DNA from: an uncultured Anaerotruncus sp. | Lineage (GTDB): Bacteria > Bacillota > Clostridia > Oscillospirales > Ruminococcaceae | DNA length: 40,669 bases | Direction of reading: 5' to 3' | Assembly (NCBI RefSeq): GCF_902490045.1 | Contig: NZ_CABUCJ010000008.1 | Coordinates: 1 to 40,669, forward strand | In this document: one piece after another, positions 25,088 through 32,038 of the stretch | Position numbering within the stretch: the first letter of the stretch is position 1 | Layout: each line of letters opens with the position of its first letter | Program-made: the position numbers and the translations under genes | Notes under the pieces: model-generated | Database searches by the model: none | Told to the model about the DNA's origin: nothing | Seen by the model: only the letters and a program-made list of their open reading frames with translations

Positions 25088-25127
25088 CAACATCGCCGGC
25101 GGCCGGAATCGGCCGCCGGCGATGTTG
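25088..25127 (+). terminator. Hairpin terminator after secreted protein B
   Basis: A perfect 18-bp stem (25088-25105 with 25110-25127) and a GAAT loop, followed by a weak TTCC tail. Confidence 0.65.
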
Positions 25128-25396
25128 TTCCGCCGCGAGGGCAAAGGCATTTGCATTTTCGGCTTTCGGGAACCAAACGGCATTGCGCATTGGATTTTTC
25201 GCGTTTGCGCGCGGCAAATTTTGCCGCATCTCCAGTTTTGCGGCGGATATGCGCGGCGTCTGCATGGGATTGACAGAAATCCTGCATTCGCACTTCCATT
25301 TTGCATGACTAATATCTAGAAATTGCTGAAAAAATCAAAAAATTAAATTATTATATGCGAATTGATGTGCAATATGTACGATAATTATTACAATTT
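25128..25396. other. Gene-free interval upstream of secreted protein C
   Basis: I see no credible gene here. The left half is of mixed composition. From about 25305 to 25396 it turns strongly AT-rich, with many A/T tracts, which would fit an UP-element or bent DNA feeding the strong promoter of the next gene. Confidence 0.4.
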
Positions 25397-25440
25397 GGTA
25401 ACAAAAACCTCTTGAAAAGTGCTTGATTCTCGGATATACT
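25397..25440 (+). promoter_or_regulatory. Promoter of secreted protein C with upstream GGTAACAAA motif
   Basis: TTGAAA (25412-25417), a 17-bp spacer and TATACT (25435-25440). GGTAACAAA at 25397-25405 lies six bp before the -35 box, the same placement as in the promoter of protein A. Both are preceded by ATTACAATTT. Confidence 0.7.
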
Positions 25441-25513
25441 CAGTCTCGTTCCAAGCGGCTCGGATGTGCTGAGCCGGAGGATCGAAACTATTTTTCAGGA
25501 GGAACCCAATACC

Positions 25514-26782
25514 ATGAAAAAAGTGCTTGCTATGATGCTTGCAGCCGCCACGACTCTGTCGATCGGCGTGACCGCTCTGGCTGACGACATCAACGTTCTG
25601 GAGGAGCCCACCGAGTCCTCTTCTTCCGAAGCTTCTTCGCCCGAGTCCTCTTCCAGCGAGGAGAGCTCCTCCGAGGAATCTTCTTCCGAAGCGTCCTCTT
25701 CCGAGGCTTCCTCGTCCGAGACCTCCTCTGACGCGACTTCTTCCGACGCGACTTCTTCCGACGTCGACACCGACGTTGACTTCAAGGATGCGACCGGCAT
25801 TGCGATCGGCGCCGACGAAGACGGTGTTGTCCTGGGCGACGATATCCTCGAGCCCGGCACCGAGTACAAGTTCCCGGTTTCCATGATCGTTGGCGGCAAG
25901 TCCGTTAAGATCACCGACGAGAACATCAAGGAGTTCAAGTTCCGTTACTCCAAGGTCTCCACCAAGGGCATGAGCCGCTTTGAGATCGAAGAGTACAAGG
26001 GCCAGTACTACCTGTACGTCGAGTCCCGCGACACCATGACCACCAAGCCCGTCGACGTCAAGTACAACGTCAAGCTGACCCCGAAGTCCACCACCCTGCC
26101 CGTCTTCAGCCAGGAAGTCAAGTTCCAGTACGGCTATGAGGAGCTCGGCGGCGACTACATCGACAGCCTCGACAAGGGCGATTCCGTCGAAATCGACAAC
26201 AACAACCCCGTCATCACCGCTTCCCAGTTCAACAAGATCGCCAAGATCAACGACTACAAAAACGTCACCCTCGCGGGCAACGGCTGGGAGTTCACCGTCA
26301 ACGTGACCGATGAAACCACCAAGAACCTGGTCCACTCCAACGCGGGCATCAAGGAAATCCTTGCGAAGTTCCCGGATCAGGACTTCAAGTTCTTCACCTT
26401 CGGCGGCAAGCCGACCTTCGCTGGCACCGGTAAGCTCTCCCTCGATGTTGACGACATTGTCGACGACTTCGACAAGATGTACACCTACCGCTATGCGGAC
26501 GGCAAGCTCTACCGCATCAACGCGACCTTCGACGCGGATGAGAACACCCTCTCCTTCCGCACCAACAAGCTGGACAACTTCCTCGTCACCAACGAGCTCA
26601 TCAAGGATGGCACCGTCGTGACCGAGGTCGACAACGACAGCTCCAGCTCCGACAAGGAAGAGAACACCGACAAGAACAACCCGACCACCGGTGCCAACGA
26701 CATGATCAATGTCGCTGTCATGGCTGCGATCGCCTCCCTGGCGGCTGCCGGCACCATGGTCACCAAGAAGCTCTCCAAGTAA
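25514..26782 (+). CDS. Abundant secreted protein C with Ser/Glu-rich stalk and NPTTG anchor
   Basis: 422 residues. The signal peptide MKKVLAMMLAAATTLSIGVTALA is followed by a stalk (about residues 31-90) of SSSEE/SSSEA repeats ending in TSSDATSSD. Next comes a globular region of about 290 residues with no domain I can name. A second Ser/Asp/Glu linker, the motif NPTTG (389-393), a membrane helix and the tail TKKLSK form a sortase-like or membrane anchor. The ribosome binding site AGGAGGA (25498-25504) is near consensus. Codon use is more restricted than in neighbours (mostly AAG, GAC, TTC, ACC, with GTT/GCT/TCT tolerated), which suggests high expression. It is followed by a strong terminator. 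Its architecture matches A and B, but I see no clear sequence homology to them. Function unknown. Confidence 0.8.
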   Translation: MKKVLAMMLAAATTLSIGVTALADDINVLEEPTESSSSEASSPESSSSEESSSEESSSEASSSEASSSETSSDATSSDATSSDVDTDVDFKDATGIAIGADEDGVVLGDDILEPGTEYKFPVSMIVGGKSVKITDENIKEFKFRYSKVSTKGMSRFEIEEYKGQYYLYVESRDTMTTKPVDVKYNVKLTPKSTTLPVFSQEVKFQYGYEELGGDYIDSLDKGDSVEIDNNNPVITASQFNKIAKINDYKNVTLAGNGWEFTVNVTDETTKNLVHSNAGIKEILAKFPDQDFKFFTFGGKPTFAGTGKLSLDVDDIVDDFDKMYTYRYADGKLYRINATFDADENTLSFRTNKLDNFLVTNELIKDGTVVTEVDNDSSSSDKEENTDKNNPTTGANDMINVAVMAAIASLAAAGTMVTKKLSK

Positions 26783-26805
26783 TTTTACAAAGAGGCTGAT
26801 TAGAG

Positions 26806-26845
26806 CGGACGGGGACGGGCGTATGCCCGTCCCCGTTCCGTTTTT
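26806..26845 (+). terminator. Terminator of secreted protein C
   Basis: CGGACGGGGACGGGC (26806-26820) pairs with GCCCGTCCCCG-T-TCCG (26825-26840, one bulged T), followed by TTTTT. Confidence 0.92.
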
Positions 26846-26855
26846 CCGGGCGGGC

Positions 26856-26884
26856 TTTACAAACCCGGCCGGATGGTGTATAAT
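26856..26884 (+). promoter_or_regulatory. Promoter of the TPP-controlled thiamine operon
   Basis: TTTACA (26856-26861), a 17-bp spacer and TATAAT (26879-26884), about 25 bp before the riboswitch. Confidence 0.85.
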
Positions 26885-26908
26885 AAGCACCGCAAACAGA
26901 ATAAGCCA

Positions 26909-27003
26909 CGTAACGGGGGGCTGGCGCCAAGCCGGCTGAGATAGCGCGTATTGCCGCGTTGACCCGAAAACCTGATCTGGGTAATGCCAGCGTAGGAAGA
27001 GCG
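26909..27003 (+). ncRNA. TPP riboswitch (THI element)
   Basis: The conserved core is present: GGGGGGC near 26915, CTGAGA (26936-26941), ACCC, then ACCTGATCTGGGTAATGCC and AGCGTAGGA (26970-26998). It senses thiamine pyrophosphate in the nascent RNA. It lies between a TATAAT promoter and two thiamine-transporter-type genes, with an intrinsic terminator 12 nt downstream, so it should switch transcription off when TPP is plentiful. Confidence 0.95.
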
Positions 27004-27014
27004 TTTCTCCTTTT

Positions 27015-27043
27015 ACGCCGCAGGGATTATCTGTGGCGTTTTT
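27015..27043 (+). terminator. Riboswitch-controlled terminator
   Basis: ACGCCGCAG (27015-27023) pairs with CTGTGGCGT (27031-27039), followed by TTTTTGTTT. The bases TACGC at its left foot can also pair with GCGTA at the 3' edge of the riboswitch, a likely antiterminator pairing. Confidence 0.85.
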
Positions 27044-27080
27044 GTTTGGGAAAAAACAAAATCCGAAAGGGGAAATCGCA

Positions 27081-27656
27081 TTGAACACTGCTACAAGAAA
27101 GCTCACCCACAGCGCGATCATGATCGCGCTGGCGACCGTGCTGTCGATCTTCGCGGTCTACAAGCTGCCCAACGGCGGCTCGGTCACCTTCGCCTCGATG
27201 GCGCCCATCGTCGTCATCGCGCTGATGTACGATTTCGGCTGGGCGATGCTCACCGCCTTCGCCTACTCGATGGTCCAGATGCTGCTGGGCTTCTATCCGC
27301 CGCCGACGCAGGACTTTCTTTCCTTCGCCCTCGTCATCCTGCTCGACTATGTGATCGCGTTCAGCGTGCTCGGCCTTGCCGGCGTGATCGCCCGCCGATT
27401 TAAAAACCGGGTGGCCGGCGCCGCCGCCGCGACCTGTGCGGTCATCCTGCTGCGGCTCTGCTGCCACTTCCTGTCGGGGATCCTGATCTGGGCCCCCTAC
27501 GCCCCGGAGGACATGCCGGTCTGGCTCTACTCGATCGGCTATAACAGCTCCTACATGATCCCCGAAATGATCGTAAGCGCCATTGCCGTTTCGCTGGTGG
27601 TGCGCTTTGTGAACCTTGACAAACTGGCGGCCCGCGCGCCGGCGCATGCACAGTGA
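27081..27656 (+). CDS. thiT: ThiT/YuaJ-family thiamine transporter (first copy)
   Basis: A 191-residue membrane protein with about six helices. TTG 27081 is chosen because AAAGGGG lies 9 nt upstream and MNTATRKLTHSAIMIAL starts the first helix as in the second copy; an earlier in-frame start would lie in the terminator. PNGGSVTFASMAPIVVIALMYDFGWAMLTAFAYSMVQMLLGFYPPP matches the thiamine-binding region of ThiT S-components of ECF transporters. It would capture thiamine and share an ECF energising module encoded elsewhere. Controlled by the TPP riboswitch directly upstream. Confidence 0.87.
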   Translation: MNTATRKLTHSAIMIALATVLSIFAVYKLPNGGSVTFASMAPIVVIALMYDFGWAMLTAFAYSMVQMLLGFYPPPTQDFLSFALVILLDYVIAFSVLGLAGVIARRFKNRVAGAAAATCAVILLRLCCHFLSGILIWAPYAPEDMPVWLYSIGYNSSYMIPEMIVSAIAVSLVVRFVNLDKLAARAPAHAQ

Positions 27657-27670
27657 GGAGGATGCTGGAA

Positions 27671-28243
27671 ATGAAAATCACAACCCGGAAGCTGACCCAC
27701 AGCGCCCTGATGCTCGCCTTGGCGCTGCTGCTGTCGATGATCAAATTTTACCATTTCCCCAACGGCGGGTCGATCACTGCCGCGAGCATGGCCCCGATCA
27801 TCATCATCTCGCTCATGTACGATACCAGGTGGGCGATGCTCACCGCCTTCGCCTATTCGCTGCTCCAGATGCTCGAGGGCTTCTATCCGCCGCCGGTCCA
27901 GACCCTCGGCATGTTCGTCGCCCTCATCCTGCTCGACTATGTGGTCGCGTTCGGCGTCCTCGGCCTCGCGGGCCCCGTCGCCCGCCGCTTTAAAAAGAAG
28001 CCCCTCGGCGCGGCGGTCGGCTCGCTCGTCGTCGTCTTTTGCCGCTTCTTTTGCAGCTTCCTCTCCGGTATCATCGTCTGGGGCAGCTACGCCCCCGAGG
28101 GTACCCCCGTGTGGATTTATTCCCTCTCCGTCAACGGCCCCATCATGATCGGCGAGATGATCACCACCTCCGTCGTCGTCGCCCTCCTTGTCAAATTTAT
28201 CGACTTCCAGAAGCTGGCCGGCAAAAGCTCGGCGGCCGCCTGA
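27671..28243 (+). CDS. ThiT/YuaJ-family transporter (second tandem copy)
   Basis: A 190-residue paralogue of the preceding gene, 14 bp downstream. ATG 27671 has GAGGAGG 9 nt upstream; an ATG at 27662 is too close to it. It shares KLTHSA, PNGGSxTxASMAP, LMYD..WAMLTAFAYS and the C-terminal layout, but differs at likely ligand-facing spots: YDFGW becomes YDTRW, QMLLGF becomes QMLEGF and SIGYNSSYMI becomes SLSVNGPIMI. It may be a second thiamine S-component or may take a related compound such as a thiamine precursor; this is inference. Same TPP-controlled transcript, ended by the terminator at 28262. Confidence 0.83.
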   Translation: MKITTRKLTHSALMLALALLLSMIKFYHFPNGGSITAASMAPIIIISLMYDTRWAMLTAFAYSLLQMLEGFYPPPVQTLGMFVALILLDYVVAFGVLGLAGPVARRFKKKPLGAAVGSLVVVFCRFFCSFLSGIIVWGSYAPEGTPVWIYSLSVNGPIMIGEMITTSVVVALLVKFIDFQKLAGKSSAAA

Positions 28244-28261
28244 GAAGGACGGAAAAAAGAA

Positions 28262-28291
28262 CCCCCCGGCGTCAGCCGGGGGGCTTTTTTT
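28262..28291 (+). terminator. Terminator of the thiamine operon, part of repeat copy 2
   Basis: CCCCCCGGC (28262-28270) pairs with GCCGGGGGG (28275-28283) around GTCA, followed by C and seven T (28285-28291). It directly adjoins the repeat hairpin at 28292. Confidence 0.94.
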
Positions 28292-28434
28292 GCGCTTTCT
28301 GAAGAAAGCGCCCAAAGACTTTGATCAGGCCGGCCGACGCCCGCCCAAGCCACTCGACCCGTGAGGCGGGGACGTGGAGGGGCCAAAACGCAAACGAAAT
28401 GGTTTGGAACCCCAAAGGGAACAATTTCCTTTGG
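28262..28434 (-). repeat. Dispersed 3'-end repeat element, copy 2
   Basis: Inverted relative to copy 1. Reading the minus strand, the left hairpin CCAAAGGAAA-TTG-TTCCCTTTGG (28412-28434) comes first, then a diverged middle keeping CCCCTCCACG and CCCCGCCTCACGGGTCG, then AAAGTCTTTGGGCGCTTTCTTCAGAAAGCGC (in two parts at 28292-28318), then the GC terminator. The left hairpin abuts the stop codon of the DUF6809-like gene (28435-28437). It therefore lies between two converging genes and ends the thiamine operon. Confidence 0.8.
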
Positions 28435-28653
28435 TCACAGCTCCATCATCGTCCGCGCGCCCTTGCGGAAGGCGTACTTGAAGCAGTGCCACGAAAATTC
28501 ATCATAGTAGGCGATGTAGTGATCGATCACATCGATCAGAAGCCCCCGCTGTTCCCCGTTCAGCGTTTCCTTGAGCGTTTTCTCCGCCTCGCACTCCTGC
28601 GGCCAGGAATTTCGGCGGCGTTTCCGGTATGCCGCCTTAAGAATGGACGCCAT
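28435..28653 (-). CDS. Small DUF6809-like protein
   Basis: A 72-residue, mostly helical, charged protein: MASILKAAYRKRRR, then an ECEAEKTLKETLNGEQ segment and a C-terminal SWHCFKYAFRKGARTMMEL. The tail resembles small helical proteins of the DUF6809 type, in which an (F/S)xYGFRLGxxMM(x)E ending is typical. No function is established. ATG 28653 has GGGGGTG about 6 nt upstream; longer in-frame starts would cross repeat-like DNA. Its stop is immediately followed by repeat copy 2. Confidence 0.62.
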   Translation of the reverse strand: MASILKAAYRKRRRNSWPQECEAEKTLKETLNGEQRGLLIDVIDHYIAYYDEFSWHCFKYAFRKGARTMMEL

Positions 28654-28722
28654 AAAAATCACCCCCGTCCCAAGCATACAGCAAAACGGACGGAGGCGGG
28701 CCGGATACACGGAAATTGTGTA

Positions 28723-28923
28723 CGGATTCCCTCCGGCACGGGCGGCGCGTGCGGGAAATCGCCGCGCCTCGCCTGGGCCAAGGCATTGAGGGGTTTCAAG
28801 GGGGACGTTCTCAGTGTTGGTTCCTTCCGGCACGGGCGGCGTATGCGGTGAAGCGCCCGCGGCCCGCCTGAACCAAAAGCTTTGAGGGGTTCCAAGGGGA
28901 ACTTTCTCGAAAGTTCCCCTTGG
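28723..28923 (-). repeat. Dispersed 3'-end repeat element, copy 3 (two tandem partial units)
   Basis: On the minus strand, a perfect 15-bp hairpin (28892-28923, CCAAGGGGAACTTTC arm, loop TC) abuts the stop codon of the flippase gene (28924-28926). It is followed by AACCCCTCAAAGC, TTTTGGTTCAGGCGGGCC and CCCGTGCCGGA, as in copy 1. A second, more diverged unit with AACCCCTCAATGC and CCCGTGCCGGA follows at about 28723-28800. The middle and right-end modules of copy 1 are missing. The rest of the 28654-28923 gap holds no gene I can see. Confidence 0.78.
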
Positions 28924-30312
<1,389 letters not shown>

Positions 30313-30346
30313 ACCGCCGTCCCCTTTCCGTTTATTTGACCAGCCG

Positions 30347-30847
30347 TCAGAAGAGATTCAAAAAGCCGAGCAGCCCATAGGACCCCACCGTCATGATGAC
30401 CCCGGCGATCAGCACGCCCAGCGTGATCGACAGCAGCGCGGGGCGCATCCGCATCCCGAGCAGCGCGGCGATCGCCGCTCCCGACCAGGCCCCGGTGCCC
30501 GGCAGGGGGATGGCCACAAAGAGGCAGAGTCCGATCGATTCGTAGCGGGTGACCTTGTCCGACTTTGCCATAAGCCGGTTTTCCACGCGGGTGGAAAGCC
30601 CGGACAGCAGGCGCGTGGACTTGAGCCAGCGGAAGAGCGGCCTGCCGAACAGCACGATAAACGGGACGGGCAGCAGGTTGCCGACGACCGAGATGACAAA
30701 GACGGTCGGCCAGTCCATCCCGAAGAGCGCGCCGAGCGGGATGGAGCCGCGCAGCTCGATGAGCGGCACCATCGACACGATGAAAAGAGCCAGCTCGCGG
30801 CCCGCGCCCGACAGAAATTCAAATAGCTGCTGGGTAAGCTGCTGCAT
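30347..30847 (-). CDS. Small multidrug-export family membrane protein (COG2426)
   Basis: A 166-residue membrane protein. The motifs MVPLIELRGSIPLG, NLLPVPFIVLFGRPLFRWLK and AIPLPGTGAWSGAAIAALLGM are characteristic of the COG2426/Sm_multidrug_ex group, a DedA-like fold with paired re-entrant GxP(L)PG segments. The actual substrate is unknown and drug export is only a family label. ATG 30847 (MQQLTQQLFEFL) is chosen because GGAGGA lies 4 nt upstream. An ATG at 30889 would begin only a few nt after the predicted transcription start and has no ribosome binding site. First gene of the unit with the flippase. Confidence 0.85.
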   Translation of the reverse strand: MQQLTQQLFEFLSGAGRELALFIVSMVPLIELRGSIPLGALFGMDWPTVFVISVVGNLLPVPFIVLFGRPLFRWLKSTRLLSGLSTRVENRLMAKSDKVTRYESIGLCLFVAIPLPGTGAWSGAAIAALLGMRMRPALLSITLGVLIAGVIMTVGSYGLLGFLNLF

Positions 30848-30900
30848 AAATCCTCCGACGCCCGGATAATCCCCGGATAAAAATACCATTGCAGAATCAT

Positions 30901-30929
30901 ATTATAATCAAATTATGTGCAAAAGACAA
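30901..30929 (-). promoter_or_regulatory. Promoter of the export protein-flippase operon
   Basis: On the minus strand, TTGTCT (30924-30929), a 17-bp spacer and TATAAT (30901-30906). Transcription would start near 30894, giving a leader of about 47 nt to the ATG at 30847. Confidence 0.75.
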
Positions 30930-30982
30930 TGGAATATTGTAAATTCGCGCGCCGCTCCGGAATTTCCGTGCAAAAAGACGAA

Positions 30983-31009
30983 GCCCCGGCCCGCGGAGCG
31001 GGCCGGGGC
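30983..31009 (-). terminator. Terminator of the amidohydrolase gene
   Basis: GCCCCGGCCCGC (30983-30994) pairs with GCGGGCCGGGGC (30998-31009). On the minus strand it is followed by TTCGTCTTTTT. Confidence 0.85.
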
Positions 31010-31071
31010 CGGGCCTGCCGGAAGCTTTCAATGGGGTCCAGAGGGAATCTCTTTCAAAAGGTTCCTCCTGG
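31010..31071 (-). repeat. Dispersed 3'-end repeat element, copy 4 (decayed left end)
   Basis: On the minus strand, an imperfect hairpin (31038-31071, CCAGGAGGAACC/GGGATTCC-type arms) is followed by TGGACCCCATTGAAAGCTTCCGG, in place of TGGAACCCCTCAAAGC(T/G)TTTGG of the other copies. The stop codon of the amidohydrolase (31054-31056) lies in its loop, so the element supplies the last codons. It is joined directly to a terminator at 30983-31009. Confidence 0.65.
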
Positions 31072-31860
31072 CAGCAGCCTCAAAGCGTTCTTCCACTTGA
31101 TCATCTCGAGCTCCTCCCCGGTGAGGCCGAGGCGCTCGAGCATGCCGAGCTCGTTTTCGACGGTGTTCCAGGGGCAGTCGGTGCCGAAGAGCACGCGGTC
31201 CGCGCCCTTCCTGCGGATGAGGCGGAGATACTCGCCCGGCTCGAGGTAGACCGAGCTCATCGCCGTGTCGAAATAGACGTTGGGCAGATCGCAGAGAAAG
31301 GCGGAGGCGGGTTCGGTCTGGCCGAGCGCGCCCATGTGCGCGGCGATGAGGGTGAGTTTCGGGAAGGCGCGCGCGACCGCCGCGATCTGGTCGGCAGGCG
31401 CGAAATTTTCCCGGCTGACGGGGTCGCGCCCCGCGTGGAGGAGGAGCGGCAGGCCCGCCTCCTCGATCGCGGCGTAGATCGGGAAGAACGCCTCATCCCC
31501 GAAATAGCACTCCTGGTAGGCGGGGTGCAGCTTGACGCCGCAGAGGCCGGCGGCCTTGATTTCGGCGATTTCGGCGGCCGCGCCGGGGTCCTTCGGGTGG
31601 ACGGCGCCGAAGCAGAGCATGTTCGGGTTGCGCGCCTGCACCTCGGCCGCAAAGCGGTTGACGGTCTTCTGCTGGCCGGGTTTGGTGGCGATGTGCAGCA
31701 CGACGGCGCGGTCCACGCCCCACGCGGCCATCGCCTCGCGCGCGCCGCGCTCGGTGCCGTCGGTGTAGTAGGGGCTGTCGTAGGCGATGTGCGAGAGGCG
31801 CGGCAGCGTCTTTGCGGCGAGCGCGTCGGGGAAGATATGGGTGTGAAAGTCGATGAGCAT
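31054..31860 (-). CDS. Metal-dependent amidohydrolase (amidohydrolase_2 / TIM-barrel)
   Basis: A 268-residue soluble hydrolase. Metal-ligand motifs in order are DFHTHIFPD (His6, His8), GVKLHP (about residue 113), LLLHAGRD (about 141), IAAHMG (about 174) and LFGTDCPW (Asp near 228). These fit the amidohydrolase_2/TatD-like group with a one- or two-metal site; decarboxylases of the ACMSD type share them. The substrate cannot be told. ATG 31860 follows AGGGGGAAA. The last few codons (after WKNALRLL) come from repeat copy 4. Own promoter at 31918-31946 and own terminator. Confidence 0.85.
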   Translation of the reverse strand: MLIDFHTHIFPDALAAKTLPRLSHIAYDSPYYTDGTERGAREAMAAWGVDRAVVLHIATKPGQQKTVNRFAAEVQARNPNMLCFGAVHPKDPGAAAEIAEIKAAGLCGVKLHPAYQECYFGDEAFFPIYAAIEEAGLPLLLHAGRDPVSRENFAPADQIAAVARAFPKLTLIAAHMGALGQTEPASAFLCDLPNVYFDTAMSSVYLEPGEYLRLIRRKGADRVLFGTDCPWNTVENELGMLERLGLTGEELEMIKWKNALRLLPGGTF

Positions 31861-31917
31861 GGCGGTTTCCCCCTATAAATCCGGATGGTTCCGGGAATCT
31901 TAGATAAGGCAGACTTT

Positions 31918-31946
31918 ATTATACATCATCGCATTACCAATGTAAA
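31918..31946 (-). promoter_or_regulatory. Promoter of the amidohydrolase gene
   Basis: On the minus strand, TTTACA (31941-31946), a 17-bp spacer and TATAAT (31918-31923). It is nearly back-to-back with the copper operon promoter. Confidence 0.82.
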
Positions 31947-31960
31947 GCGGATGCCCCCTC

Positions 31961-31989
31961 TTGACAAGTGGATGAAATCCGTATAGAAT
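31961..31989 (+). promoter_or_regulatory. Promoter of the copper operon
   Basis: TTGACA (31961-31966), a 17-bp spacer and TAGAAT (31984-31989). Confidence 0.87.
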
Positions 31990-32000
31990 AACCACAGGAT

Positions 32001-32021
32001 CACCCCCACCCCCTGGGGGTG
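32001..32021 (+). promoter_or_regulatory. CsoR-type operator
   Basis: CACCCCCTGGGGGTG (32007-32021) is a perfect palindrome with a further ATCACCCCC half on its left. G/C-run palindromes of this kind are bound by CsoR repressors. It lies just after the predicted transcription start (about 31996) and before the copA ribosome binding site, well placed for repression that copper relieves. Confidence 0.8.
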
Positions 32022-32038
32022 TTGAAAGGATGAAAGCC

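Noticed and set aside
25600..25780. Tandem DNA repeat in the Ser/Glu stalk of protein C as a phase-variable repeat or CRISPR-like array
   Set aside because: The units are short degenerate codons for Ser and Glu with synonymous variation and no spacers. They are better explained as a low-complexity protein linker.
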